Made by a program: the position numbers and the translations under genes
Notes under the pieces: model-generated
Told to the model about the DNA's origin: nothing
Database searches by the model: none
Seen by the model: the letters and a program-made list of their open reading frames with translations, nothing else
NCBI GenBank assembly: GCA_018656865.1
Contig: JABHYO010000205.1
Coordinates: 1 to 52,256, forward strand
Direction of reading: 5' to 3'
Origin: Gammaproteobacteria bacterium
Lineage (GTDB): Bacteria > Pseudomonadota > Gammaproteobacteria > Pseudomonadales > Azotimanducaceae
DNA length: 52,256 nucleotides
Part shown: piece after piece, positions 8,176 through 17,004 of the stretch
How the letters are laid out: every line of letters begins with the position of its first letter
How positions within the stretch are numbered: position 1 is the first letter of the stretch

Positions 8176-9639
8176 GTGAGAGTGCCTTTTGATAATACCT
8201 ATATCCGTTTGCCGGAGCGTTTCTACAGCCGGCAATTTCCTGTGCCTGTCGCAGAACCAGCGCTGATCCGCGTCAATCATTCACTCGCCAATCTGCTGGG
8301 CATTGATCCTCAGTGGCTCGAATCTGACGAAGGGGTGAGGACAATTGCAGGTAACGAGATTCCCGGTGGTGCAGACCCCATTGCCACCGTTTATGCCGGG
8401 CATCAATTCGGTTCATGGAATCCGCAACTGGGAGACGGACGAGCGGTTCTGCTCGGCGAAGTTATCGGTTCAGATGGTGAGCGCTACGATATTCAGCTCA
8501 AGGGTTCCGGCCAGACACCTTACTCAAGGATGGGTGACGGACGCGCCCCACTTGGTCCGATACTGCGTGAGTACATTATCAGTGAAGCCATGGCCGTACT
8601 TGGAGTTCCCACCAGCAGATCCCTTGCTGCAGTCACCACTGGCGAACCCGTTTACCGTGAGCAAACTCTGCCAGGGGCAGTACTGGCTCGTGTCGCAAAG
8701 AGCCATATTCGAATCGGCACCATACAGTTTTTTGCCTCCCGTGAAGATACCGAAGGATTGTCCCTGCTGATCAACCACGTCATCGACCGACATTATCCCG
8801 ATCTTCACGATGCAGAAAATCCGGCGCTGGCACTACTGGACCGAGTGTTGCAAAAGCACGCCAGCCTTGTCGCGAAATGGCAAACGGTCGGATTCATTCA
8901 CGGTGTGTTGAATACGGACAATATACTCCTCTCCGGTGAGACCATCGACTACGGCCCCTGCGCCTTCATGGACACCTATCATCCAGAAACCGTCTACAGC
9001 TCCATTGATCAAGAGGGTCGATATGCCTACGGCAATCAGCCCAAAATCACTCTCTGGAACCTTACCTGCCTGGCCAAGGCGTTGGTGCCGGTACTGGACA
9101 AAAACGAAGATGTTGCTATCGAACTGGCGAAGTCGACGCTGGACCGCTTCCCCGGCTACTTTTTCGAGGAAAACGTCGCCTCTCTGAGACGCAAGCTGGG
9201 GCTTACCACAAACCAGGAAGGCGACGAAAATCTGGCAAAGGATTTCCTTGACCTGCTCGAAGCCGAAAAGGCGGACTTCACCCTTGCCTTTCGACGCCTG
9301 TCGGAACTCGCCGGCAATATGCCTGATATCAACGTCGGCTCACTGTTTACATTCACGCCTGCATTTGATGACTGGCTGACGCACTGGCGAAAAAGATGTG
9401 CTGATGAAAACCATGACAGAAGACAGCTGCAGATGCTGGCTACAAATCCCGCGATCATCCCGAGGAATCATCTGGTGGAAGAGGTTATTTCGACCGCGAT
9501 GCACGACAACGACCTGAGCCTTTTTCACCGGCTTGCAGACAAGCTGGCCACACCTTTCTCTCTTGGGCCTGACGATATGAACTACGCAGCCCCGCCCCGA
9601 CCAGATCAGATTGTGCATCAGACCTTCTGCGGTACTTAA
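8176..9639 (+). CDS. selO: SelO (YdiU) protein adenylyltransferase
   Basis: A 487-residue pseudokinase-fold AMPylator that transfers AMP to protein Ser/Thr/Tyr, known from E. coli SelO to act on redox proteins. GHQFG, QLGDGRAVLLGE, LKGSGQTPYSRMGDGRAPL and the active-site block NTDNILLSGETIDYGP are all present, so the catalytic centre looks intact. The C-terminus is HQTFCGT: cysteine stands third from the end where eukaryotic SelO has selenocysteine. The start is GTG; no better upstream codon is available. It is divergent from the LDH2-type gene, with only 65 bp between them. Confidence 0.95.
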   Translation: MRVPFDNTYIRLPERFYSRQFPVPVAEPALIRVNHSLANLLGIDPQWLESDEGVRTIAGNEIPGGADPIATVYAGHQFGSWNPQLGDGRAVLLGEVIGSDGERYDIQLKGSGQTPYSRMGDGRAPLGPILREYIISEAMAVLGVPTSRSLAAVTTGEPVYREQTLPGAVLARVAKSHIRIGTIQFFASREDTEGLSLLINHVIDRHYPDLHDAENPALALLDRVLQKHASLVAKWQTVGFIHGVLNTDNILLSGETIDYGPCAFMDTYHPETVYSSIDQEGRYAYGNQPKITLWNLTCLAKALVPVLDKNEDVAIELAKSTLDRFPGYFFEENVASLRRKLGLTTNQEGDENLAKDFLDLLEAEKADFTLAFRRLSELAGNMPDINVGSLFTFTPAFDDWLTHWRKRCADENHDRRQLQMLATNPAIIPRNHLVEEVISTAMHDNDLSLFHRLADKLATPFSLGPDDMNYAAPPRPDQIVHQTFCGT

Positions 9640-9693
9640 ATCCACCGGACTACCGCTCATACCCATCTCTGAAAACCTGACGAGATAGCTACT

Positions 9694-10221
9694 CTACATA
9701 TTAAAGCTGAACCAGGGATCGTCGGGATAGCGCTTTGCCCTCTCAATTGTCGCAAGAGAAGGATTACGCTCTTCATCCTGTGATCCCTGCGCATTTTGAT
9801 GCCAGGTAATGACAACTTTTCGAAAAGCGATTTTCCAGACTTCCCCCCGCTTTTCCATTCGGTCAAGGTATCGGCTGATATAGGTCATCTCCATATCCGG
9901 CTCATCTTTCTGTGCCAGATAGTGGTAGGCAGTAAGATAGGATTCGACACGAGCACTGGCGCCACTTATTTCAATCAGAGTATTACTGACCATGTGCTGC
10001 GTATTCTCGTAACGCTTCATGGCATCCGGCAGTCGTTCACACAAATTATTGGCGGCACCTTTATACGCACCATAATCGACCTCGGCTTCTGGCCAGTAAC
10101 AATTCTTAAGGATGTCCTCGCTGGCCCTGTCCATACCACGACTGTAGGTTGCCACAACCTCCATTATCGCGAGGCGATCCGCAACCTCATTGGCATCTGG
10201 TACTTGACCGACTTCGTGCAT
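9694..10221 (-). CDS. SnoaL-like (NTF2-fold) protein, paralogue of 6471-6971
   Basis: A 175-residue protein with the same layout as the one at 6471-6971: an N-terminal helix IMEVVATYSRGMDRASEDILK, then CYWPEAEVDYGAYKG, and the late strand MTYISRYLDRMEKRGEVWKI. Hence a SnoaL-like domain. The ribosome site AAGGAG is 8 bases before the ATG. It is convergent with selO and divergent from the EthD gene. Its substrate is unknown. The two paralogues bracket the LDH2-type gene and selO. Confidence 0.82.
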   Translation of the reverse strand: MHEVGQVPDANEVADRLAIMEVVATYSRGMDRASEDILKNCYWPEAEVDYGAYKGAANNLCERLPDAMKRYENTQHMVSNTLIEISGASARVESYLTAYHYLAQKDEPDMEMTYISRYLDRMEKRGEVWKIAFRKVVITWHQNAQGSQDEERNPSLATIERAKRYPDDPWFSFNM

Positions 10222-10371
10222 TCATTATTCTCCTTCTAAGCCTCTACAACTAACACTACCCCGGTAATTTCAGACACCCGGCCCTCCCTTTCCCAATCGC
10301 TCCTTCCCTGAATGGCGTCATCGCTGCCATTAGGTGATACTAAAGAGACAACCCGTCTGACGCAACGTGAG

Positions 10372-10385
10372 CATGCCCTGGCATG
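10372..10385. promoter_or_regulatory. Inverted repeat just before the EthD gene
   Basis: CATGCC-CT-GGCATG is a perfect 6+6 inverted repeat that runs into the Shine-Dalgarno region (GGAGGAGG) of the EthD gene. It could be an operator or an RNA hairpin that masks the ribosome site; the small size makes chance possible. Confidence 0.3.
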
Positions 10386-10396
10386 GAGGAGGAATA

Positions 10397-11176
10397 ATGA
10401 TCAGGCTAGTTTTTGCTTTGCGGCGCAAGCCGGATATGAACCGTGCTGAGTTCCAGGACTACTGGTTGCGACAACATGCACCCCTGGTTGCCGGATTCGC
10501 GACCGACCTCGACATTCTGCGCTACGTCCAGACTCACACACTGGATGACCCTGCTAATAAAGCTGCCCAGGCAGCCAGGGGAGATATGGAGCCTGAGTAT
10601 GACGGGGTTGCCGAATTATGGTGGGCCAGCGAAAAAGATCTGACAGAAAATCTTCAGAGCAAAGCAGCCCGGGCAGCAGGCGCTGCACTGCTGGAAGACG
10701 AACAGAAGTTCATCGATCTCCCGAATTCGCCCCTGTGGTTCGCTTATGAATATCCTCAGATCAACCCCTGCCCAGAGAACGTGATCGCCAACGTCAAAAG
10801 CAACATCGTCAGAGTCTTCTTCCCTCTTCGACATCAGGAATCCGTCAGCGAAGATGATGCACGGCACTACTGGCTGACGCACCATGGTCCGATCGTCAGG
10901 TCGCACGGGCATGCAGCGGGTACACTCTGTTACCGGCAGGTACATCGCGCGAATTCACCACTGGATGAGGGAGTACAGGCGCCACGGGGCACGAAAGTTG
11001 CTTCTTACCTTGGCCATGCAGAAGCCTGGATCGACTTCGGTTCAATCAGAAATACTCACGAGGCGAAAAGAGCCAACGCAGCATTCATCGAAGACGAGCG
11101 CAACTTTATCGACCTGAACCGATCTACAATATTCTATGGGAAAGAACACTCGATCATTGATCGGCGATATAGCTAA
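10397..11176 (+). CDS. Tandem EthD-domain protein
   Basis: About 259 residues from the ATG that follows a GGAGGAGG ribosome site; an in-frame ATG 30 bp upstream lacks one. Two EthD (dimeric ferredoxin-like) domains are present. The first has EFQDYWLRQHAPLV (about residues 15-29) and the second ARHYWLTHHGPIV (about 155-167). Each ends with an EDE(Q/R)(K/N)FIDL segment. Single EthD proteins are accessory to ether or steroid oxidation or act as small isomerases, usually as homodimers; this fusion would give the dimer in one chain. Function beyond the domain is not known. Confidence 0.85.
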   Translation: MIRLVFALRRKPDMNRAEFQDYWLRQHAPLVAGFATDLDILRYVQTHTLDDPANKAAQAARGDMEPEYDGVAELWWASEKDLTENLQSKAARAAGAALLEDEQKFIDLPNSPLWFAYEYPQINPCPENVIANVKSNIVRVFFPLRHQESVSEDDARHYWLTHHGPIVRSHGHAAGTLCYRQVHRANSPLDEGVQAPRGTKVASYLGHAEAWIDFGSIRNTHEAKRANAAFIEDERNFIDLNRSTIFYGKEHSIIDRRYS

Positions 11177-11229
11177 TTACGGTAAATAGATGCAGTTTTC
11201 ATGGGTATTAGGCGCGACTGCCCAATATT

Positions 11230-11275
11230 GTTAGTTTAGAAATCAACAGGCTATCAGGAAACTAGTGCCGCGGTA
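11230..11275. repeat. Possible decayed copy of the 3'-end tandem repeat
   Basis: GGAAACTAG followed by TGCCGCGGTAT (11256-11275) resembles the reverse complement of the 55-bp unit at 52106-52250 (GGAAACTAG then CACCTCGGTGT). TTAGTTT about 20 bases upstream could be the other stem arm. It lies in the 119-bp gap between two convergent genes. Similarity is short, so this is tentative. Confidence 0.25.
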
Positions 11276-11295
11276 TGCTGGCACGCTCATGACTG

Positions 11296-12216
11296 CTAGC
11301 GTTCGAGCCAGGCAACACAGTCCGGCTCCAGTACTCGATCACGGGTCTGCCTATAGAGCTGGAGATCTTTTTCATCGAGTAAATCGCGCCAGCGACCGTC
11401 GGTACCTTTGAAAATGAAGGCAGCCTGACCGCCTTGGAATGAACCCTCTTCTTCAGCAACCTCGCTTTCTGCAACCGCCTGCTGTTTGACGTGCTCAAAA
11501 GATGTTGCCCTGGCGATCCTGTCCACATCCTGATCCGACAATTCATGTTCAATAAAGCCAGCGATCAGTCTTATCGTCGCTCGCAGATCGGCTCTCATGT
11601 CCGCATAGTGAAGGAACAGGAAATTTGGCAGGTGGCGATACTCCCAATAGGTTTGAGTGTGATGAAGATTCGACCAAAATGGGTAGCCCTCTGTTTCCCA
11701 CTCGAACCAGCCTCTAGTGATCCAGTCCCTGAAGAACCCCCTGGCGTCACCGTCGTACTTCGGCATCGGCCTGCCTACCCCGTGGTTTACCTTCCGATAC
11801 TGAACTTCGGTATAGGCGCTGTAATGATTCAACAGTGACATGAACACATCACGAGGATCACGAGCAATAATCAGATATTTGACCTCATTGAAATAAGGCA
11901 ACCCATCAAGAGGTAGATGAGATTTCAGAAATCGGCGATAGGGAAAGCTATCGATATAGGCTGCCAAATTTTCCTTTGCAACCGGATAGTAACGTGAGTC
12001 CATCCAGGGAGAGGCTTCGTCAATATCCGGGAACTGTTCGTCCTCGTATGTATCCCTGACCAACATGTTGTAAAGAATCTGCTGACCGAGCGTTGTGCCC
12101 GACTTATAAGAAGTCGTGATGACAATATCGTCGGTTCTGGGTACGTATACGTCCCAACGTGTCGAATCCAAATGATGGTTGATATAGGTTCTTGTCACCG
12201 ACGGGTGATCCGTCAC
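11296..12216 (-). CDS. Sulfotransferase domain protein
   Basis: A 306-residue PAPS-dependent sulfotransferase of the cytosolic (type 1) group. The 5'-phosphosulfate loop TTSYKSGTTLGQQIL lies at residues about 34-48, and the 3'-phosphate-binding segment IIARDPRDVFMSLLNHY at about 111-127. The C-terminal KGTDGRWRDLL corresponds to the RKGxxGDWK motif. It probably sulfates a hydroxyl of a small molecule or lipid in the cytoplasm. The GTG start overlaps the stop of the amidotransferase gene (GTGA), so it is the last gene of a coupled three-gene operon. Confidence 0.88.
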   Translation of the reverse strand: MTDHPSVTRTYINHHLDSTRWDVYVPRTDDIVITTSYKSGTTLGQQILYNMLVRDTYEDEQFPDIDEASPWMDSRYYPVAKENLAAYIDSFPYRRFLKSHLPLDGLPYFNEVKYLIIARDPRDVFMSLLNHYSAYTEVQYRKVNHGVGRPMPKYDGDARGFFRDWITRGWFEWETEGYPFWSNLHHTQTYWEYRHLPNFLFLHYADMRADLRATIRLIAGFIEHELSDQDVDRIARATSFEHVKQQAVAESEVAEEEGSFQGGQAAFIFKGTDGRWRDLLDEKDLQLYRQTRDRVLEPDCVAWLER

Positions 12217-12953
12217 AAGTGACTCCGATACCTATCGACGAAACGCCTCAGTATCTCGTGGGATTCAGGTACTTCTTCCCTTGCGATGGACATCTTCAGT
12301 TCTTCCGCCGCCGTAGACGGAAAGTAGCCGTGGTCTCGGTAAACATTGATGCGAACTTCGAACTCGTAGCGATCTGCTTCGGGGTGAAACTGTGTGGCGT
12401 AAATATTGTTCTTCAAACGAAACATTTGGACCGGACAGTTTTCACTACCGGCAAGGAGCACTGTACCCGGCGGGACATCATCACAGGCTTCCTTGTGACC
12501 CAGCAGAACTCTGAAAGTATCGGGTAATCCTTTCAGCAAAGGATCTTCCCTGCCGTCCCCGGTCAGCGTTATGTCCGCACCCCCTACGGGCTCACCGTAT
12601 CGGGTCGAAATAGTTGCACCGCAATAGCTTCCCAGTAAACCGTTACCCGAACATGCCCCAAGAAAAGGAAAGTCTCTCTCCTCAATTTCTTTAAAAAGGC
12701 TGGAGAAATCCGATTCTATTTTTTTTTGGATCGGACTCTTTTCGATCGCTGGCGTACTGACATCGAATGGACTGCCCCCGACAATAATCGCGGACAGTGT
12801 TTCCAGATCGATCTCCGGCAGTCCACCCAGCTCCGCTCTGTGACGAACGACTTCATTTTCCTGGATTCCGCCGTAACGTCTGATAGCAGCGAACTCACTG
12901 TCTGCGGTCTCATCCTCCGGTCGCAGCTGAATGACTAAGAACGGTTTGGTCAT
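12213..12953 (-). CDS. Class I glutamine amidotransferase-like protein
   Basis: A 246-residue GATase1-fold protein with the nucleophile in LGACSGNGLLG (C101) and the H190-x-E192 pair in QFHPEAD, so the catalytic triad is complete. It resembles stand-alone GATases of the GuaA-like or YfeJ type. Such proteins release ammonia from glutamine or hydrolyse gamma-glutamyl compounds; the acceptor is unknown. The ATG overlaps the dehydrogenase stop (TGATG), and the stop overlaps the sulfotransferase GTG, so all three genes are likely translated together. Confidence 0.85.
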   Translation of the reverse strand: MTKPFLVIQLRPEDETADSEFAAIRRYGGIQENEVVRHRAELGGLPEIDLETLSAIIVGGSPFDVSTPAIEKSPIQKKIESDFSSLFKEIEERDFPFLGACSGNGLLGSYCGATISTRYGEPVGGADITLTGDGREDPLLKGLPDTFRVLLGHKEACDDVPPGTVLLAGSENCPVQMFRLKNNIYATQFHPEADRYEFEVRINVYRDHGYFPSTAAEELKMSIAREEVPESHEILRRFVDRYRSHL

Positions 12954-14011
12954 CAGGGTGTCATAACCACCTTGAGAACATCCTCCTCATGATTATCGAA
13001 GATCTCATACCCTCTTGGACCCTCGCTGAGGTCCATCCTGTGTGTAATGATCTCCGTCGGATCCAGGCGGCCCTGTTCGATCATTGGCAGTAGTTTCGGA
13101 ATGTAGTACTGGGGATTAACGATGCCGGATCTTATTGTCAGGTTTTTTCCAGTCACCACCGACAGAAAGTCCAGCGTGACCTGTTCCCCGGCAACAACGC
13201 CAATGACCGCAACACGACCGCCGGATCTGACACATGACATTGCTGCCTGCACTGTCGCCGGATTACCGACTGCTTCGATAGCGCAGTCTGCACCTCTACC
13301 GTCCGTCAGCGACTTCGCTACCTCGTCCAGATTTTCCTTCGACGGATTCAGCGGGCGGCATCCCCTCGCCTGCGCCTTTTCCAGTCGCCCATCGTCAAGG
13401 TCAACTGCGATCACCAAGGCAGCGCCGCGAATCAGCGCTGACAGCTGGGCGAACACACCGACTGGCCCACAACCGATGACAACCACCGTATCCCCAGGCG
13501 AAACCTCGGCCAGATCTGCGCCCATGTATCCCGTTGGCAGAATATCGGTAAGGAAAAGAACCTGCTCATCATCCAAACCCTCGGGAATCCGGAACATATT
13601 GGTATCGGCAAAGGGTACTTTGACACCCTCCGCCTGACCTCCGGGGTTAAGCGGGGAACCAAAAACATTAGTGACGGGACCCATGGCCGTATTGATCATG
13701 CAACCGCTGTACAGATTTTCATCGCAAAGCGCACAGCCGCCACAGCCAATTGTGCAGGAGACAAGAACGCGATCACCCTTCTTAAACCGTCTGACGTCGG
13801 TACCAATCTCCTCGATCGTTCCCAGAAATTCATGACCCAACGTAAATTCACCCAGGTCTTCCCGTGTTGGACCATGATAAAAGTGAAGATCCGAACCACA
13901 GATAGCGGTCTTTTCAATTTTTAGAATGGCATCCGTCGGTGCCTGAATTTCCGGATCGGGAACGTTCTGATAGACAATCTGCTTCTGTCCCTGGTAGACA
14001 ATGGCTTTCAT
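12953..14011 (-). CDS. Zinc-dependent alcohol dehydrogenase (MDR family)
   Basis: A 352-residue medium-chain dehydrogenase. The catalytic zinc site is seen in AICGSDLHFYHG and LGHEFLG, the structural zinc site in CGGCALCDENLYSGC, and the Rossmann fold in VVVIGCGPVGVFAQL. The full length and intact metal ligands predict an active NAD(P)-dependent alcohol/aldehyde or polyol dehydrogenase. It is first in the operon with the GATase and sulfotransferase genes and divergent from the S41 gene. A palindromic motif (14075-14088) lies in the shared upstream region. Confidence 0.92.
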   Translation of the reverse strand: MKAIVYQGQKQIVYQNVPDPEIQAPTDAILKIEKTAICGSDLHFYHGPTREDLGEFTLGHEFLGTIEEIGTDVRRFKKGDRVLVSCTIGCGGCALCDENLYSGCMINTAMGPVTNVFGSPLNPGGQAEGVKVPFADTNMFRIPEGLDDEQVLFLTDILPTGYMGADLAEVSPGDTVVVIGCGPVGVFAQLSALIRGAALVIAVDLDDGRLEKAQARGCRPLNPSKENLDEVAKSLTDGRGADCAIEAVGNPATVQAAMSCVRSGGRVAVIGVVAGEQVTLDFLSVVTGKNLTIRSGIVNPQYYIPKLLPMIEQGRLDPTEIITHRMDLSEGPRGYEIFDNHEEDVLKVVMTP

Positions 14012-14074
14012 TTAGGTTCCGCTCCATTCAACAACCCAACAATGTTATGCCCAGGGCAACCTGAAAGCCAACGA

Positions 14075-14088
14075 CTGACATTTGTCAG
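14075..14088. promoter_or_regulatory. Palindromic operator-like site (CTGACATTTGTCAG)
   Basis: CTGACA and TGTCAG are inverted around TT in the divergent region between the alcohol dehydrogenase operon and the S41 gene. CTGACA itself is a good -35 for the plus strand, with TCAAAT 17 bp downstream as a modest -10. The same 14-mer occurs, with one base changed, at 32168-32181 before the first RND operon. That recurrence suggests one regulator for both. Confidence 0.45.
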
Positions 14089-14154
14089 AAATCGCAATCA
14101 AATTCCACTCGTACAGGTCTACAATATCGACTTCCCCGATTTCAATGGAGTGAT

Positions 14155-15762
14155 GTGAACAAGAAACTGGTCGCCTCTCTGATACTCACCGCCCTGGTGT
14201 CTGCCTGTGGTGGTGGCGGTGGCGGCGGTGGATCAGCATCACCAGCGCAGACACCCAGCAGCAATCCACCGGCAACATCGGACCCGGATACTGACTTCAG
14301 TGCGGGGATTTTTGAGCCCTATCAAAATTTTGAGCAGATTTGTGAATCCCCCAGGTCAGGTGCCGACTCCCGAGGGCGCCCCTTCACTGACAGCCAGGGC
14401 ACCAGTACAGACGAAAACTACTGGCTGAGATCATGGAGCAACGATCTCTATCTCTGGTACGGCGAGATCACCGATGTCGACCCGGCCAGCCTATCGCCTG
14501 AAGACTACTTCGACGAAATGAAGACATTTGCCACCACACCTTCCGGCGCTGCAAAAGACAAGTTCCACTTCACGATTCCAACCGAAGATTGGATTGACCA
14601 ATCCCAGTCCGGAATCTCAGGCGGCTACGGCGCCACCTTTGCTTTTCTGTCGAGTTCACCTCCGCGGCAGATAGTGGTTGCCTACACCGAACCTGATACG
14701 CCGGCCACTGCTCCAGAAACGAATCTGCAAAGGGGGGACACAATCCTTGAGATTGATGGCGCCGACCTCATCAGTGGCAACGATCTAGACACCTTAAACG
14801 CCGGGCTCTTTCCAGGTGACAACGAGACCCATTCCTTTGTCATCCAGCAGATCGATGGCTCTGTTCGCAATGTCACCATGACCTCTACCCAGATCACGTC
14901 GGCGCCGGTACAGAACGTATCCATGCTTGAAACTGAAACAGGTCTTGTCGGCTACATGACATTCAACGATCACATCCGAACAGCGGAGCAACAGCTCATC
15001 GCTGCTGTCGAACAACTTGATGCCGGTAACGTTACCGACCTTGTGCTTGACCTCCGATACAACGGCGGCGGTTTTCTCGACATTGCTAATGAAATCAGTT
15101 TCATGATCGCCGGTCCATCTGCGGCAACAGGGCAGGTTTTCGAGGCACTGCAGTTCAACGACAAGCATACCCAGTTTGATCCCGTCACAGGAAATCCACT
15201 GGAGCCAAACACCTTTCACACGACACCGCAGTTTTCTTCTGGATCGCCTCTGCCTTCACTCGATCTTGCCCGTGTTTTTGTCCTGACAGGTCCGGGAACC
15301 TGTTCTGCCAGTGAGTCAATCATCAACAGCCTTCGCGGAATCGATGTCGAGGTAATACAGGTGGGAACAACTTCCTGCGGCAAGCCCTATGGCTTCTACC
15401 CTTTCGACAATTGCGGTACGACCTACTTTTCCATCCAATTTCGCGGTGTTAATAACAAGAATTTTGGGGATTATTCAGACGGCTTCTCGCCGGAGAATAC
15501 ACCGCAGGTTGAAGGCGTGCCGGTACCCGGTTGCGTTGTTTCCGATGACTTTACTCGCCAATTGGGTGATCCACTCGAAGGCAGGCTGCGCGCGGCCCTG
15601 CAATTCCGTGAGAACAGCACCTGCCCATCGACAACCAATGCCAGGCTGAAGCCTGTCAGGGCTGGATGGCAACAGCTCAGCAAGGCGGATGGCGAAATCA
15701 TCAAACCAGAATTTCTTAAGAACAGTGTCTTAAGGAGACAAAAAACAGACGGACCAAATTAG
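14155..15762 (+). CDS. S41 family peptidase, lipoprotein
   Basis: A 535-residue tail-specific-protease-like enzyme. Residues 1-18 form a lipoprotein signal with lipobox LVSAC, followed by eight glycines and a Ser/Pro-rich linker. A PDZ-like segment has LQRGDTILEIDG (about 191-202). The protease core has LDLRYNGGGFLDIANE (about 298-313), catalytic S384 in GTCSASES and K410 in SCGKPYG, so the Ser-Lys dyad is intact. The start is GTG. The cysteines in the C-terminal part (TSC, DNC, GCV) suggest disulfides in the periplasm. Its target is unknown; it is probably outer-membrane-anchored. Confidence 0.9.
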   Translation: MNKKLVASLILTALVSACGGGGGGGGSASPAQTPSSNPPATSDPDTDFSAGIFEPYQNFEQICESPRSGADSRGRPFTDSQGTSTDENYWLRSWSNDLYLWYGEITDVDPASLSPEDYFDEMKTFATTPSGAAKDKFHFTIPTEDWIDQSQSGISGGYGATFAFLSSSPPRQIVVAYTEPDTPATAPETNLQRGDTILEIDGADLISGNDLDTLNAGLFPGDNETHSFVIQQIDGSVRNVTMTSTQITSAPVQNVSMLETETGLVGYMTFNDHIRTAEQQLIAAVEQLDAGNVTDLVLDLRYNGGGFLDIANEISFMIAGPSAATGQVFEALQFNDKHTQFDPVTGNPLEPNTFHTTPQFSSGSPLPSLDLARVFVLTGPGTCSASESIINSLRGIDVEVIQVGTTSCGKPYGFYPFDNCGTTYFSIQFRGVNNKNFGDYSDGFSPENTPQVEGVPVPGCVVSDDFTRQLGDPLEGRLRAALQFRENSTCPSTTNARLKPVRAGWQQLSKADGEIIKPEFLKNSVLRRQKTDGPN

Positions 15763-15775
15763 CGGTCTGGTTTTT
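15751..15775 (+). terminator. Weak intrinsic terminator after the S41 gene
   Basis: GGACC (15751-15755) pairs with GGTCT (15764-15768) with one G-T, followed by GGTTTTTC. The stem overlaps the stop codon. It is short, so termination is uncertain. Confidence 0.3.
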
Positions 15776-15828
15776 CATTGAATGAGATGGTTTTCTTGTC
15801 AGAAATTACAAAAAAAGGCTTAACGTAA

Positions 15829-17004
15829 ATGACGTATCCGCTTCAGGATATCAGAGTACTGGATTTCTCACGGGTCCTGGCAGGTCCTTTTGCAGCAAGG
15901 ATGCTTTCAGATCTTGGTGCAGACGTGATCAAGATCGAGCCCCCGGACGGCGACGTAACACGCTATTGGGGCCATGAGATCGCGAATATACCCGGCTATT
16001 TTCACCAGCAAAATGCCGGCAAACGAAATATCTGCGTCGACCTTCGTGCGGACGGTGCACAGGACCTAATTTTTAGCCTTGTTGAGAAGGCGGATATCGT
16101 CATTGAAAACTATCGCTCCGACGTCATGCCTCGACTTGGTCTGGGTTATGACGATCTGCGTGGCGTTAACAAGGAAATCATCATGCTGTCGATCTCAGGA
16201 TTCGGCAGCAAGGGGCCAGAATCCCGCCGCCCCGCCTACGCCCCTGTCATTCACGCCGAGGCTGGCCTAGTCCAGCGCTCTACATCTCTAAAAGGCGTTC
16301 CACTACATGACCTGCCGCTTTCTATCGCCGACACCAATGCCTCCCTGCACGGTCTGGTTGGTATCCTGGCGGCCCTGCATATGCGTAAAACCACCGGTAC
16401 AGGCCAGCACATCGACATGGCTATGATCGAGGCGACTGTGGCAACAGACGATCAACTGCAATACGATCTGGACCGGTCTCACGATACAGGACCACTGCCT
16501 AATGAAATCTGGGAACTTCCGTTCGGACCTGTTCTTATTTCTAGCGATTTTCGCCTTCTATTTCGCCTGCTGGTCTCCGAACTGGATCTCCCCGACCCAT
16601 CCAACCCGGATATGGCGCTGGAGAAAAAAATAGCGCTCCGACGTCAGGCAGTCGATGAGTTTATGCAGACCCTGGATACCCCGGATAAATTCACCCGGGC
16701 GATGAAAACCATCAACATTGCCTGGGGCTACGTTCGTGACCCACACGACCTGCCATCACAGCCGACTCTTGACGCCCGTGGCACTTTTACAGAAGTTGAA
16801 GATCGAGATGGAGGGAAACGACATGTTGTTCAGTCCCCCTATCACTTTTCCGACGCAACAAGTGGTGTGCGCGGTCCAACTGCGCACAGGGGAGAGCACT
16901 ACCGGGAAGTTCTCAGTGACTGGCTGGATATGGATCATGATTCAGCGGACACACTGTTGGAAAACAAGATACTCCTCTACGATCCGAACTGGCGCCACCA
17001 CTAG
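15829..17004 (+). CDS. CaiB/BaiF family (class III) CoA-transferase
   Basis: A 391-residue protein with the family start VLDFSRVLAGPFAARMLSDL and DVIKIEPPDGDVTR, then AGKRNICVDLR, FGSKGPESRRPAYAP and the region PLSIADTNASLHG, whose aspartate fits the catalytic Asp that forms the acyl anhydride. It moves CoA between carboxylic acids, as in carnitine, bile acid, formyl/oxalyl or aromatic acid pathways. It is first in a tight operon: its stop directly abuts the ATG of the DUF2238 gene. Confidence 0.92.
   Translation: MTYPLQDIRVLDFSRVLAGPFAARMLSDLGADVIKIEPPDGDVTRYWGHEIANIPGYFHQQNAGKRNICVDLRADGAQDLIFSLVEKADIVIENYRSDVMPRLGLGYDDLRGVNKEIIMLSISGFGSKGPESRRPAYAPVIHAEAGLVQRSTSLKGVPLHDLPLSIADTNASLHGLVGILAALHMRKTTGTGQHIDMAMIEATVATDDQLQYDLDRSHDTGPLPNEIWELPFGPVLISSDFRLLFRLLVSELDLPDPSNPDMALEKKIALRRQAVDEFMQTLDTPDKFTRAMKTINIAWGYVRDPHDLPSQPTLDARGTFTEVEDRDGGKRHVVQSPYHFSDATSGVRGPTAHRGEHYREVLSDWLDMDHDSADTLLENKILLYDPNWRHH

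Noticed and set aside
14155-14260. Low-complexity glycine run as a frameshift or assembly error
   Set aside because: The frame stays open and the poly-Gly lies just after a lipobox, a normal lipoprotein linker.
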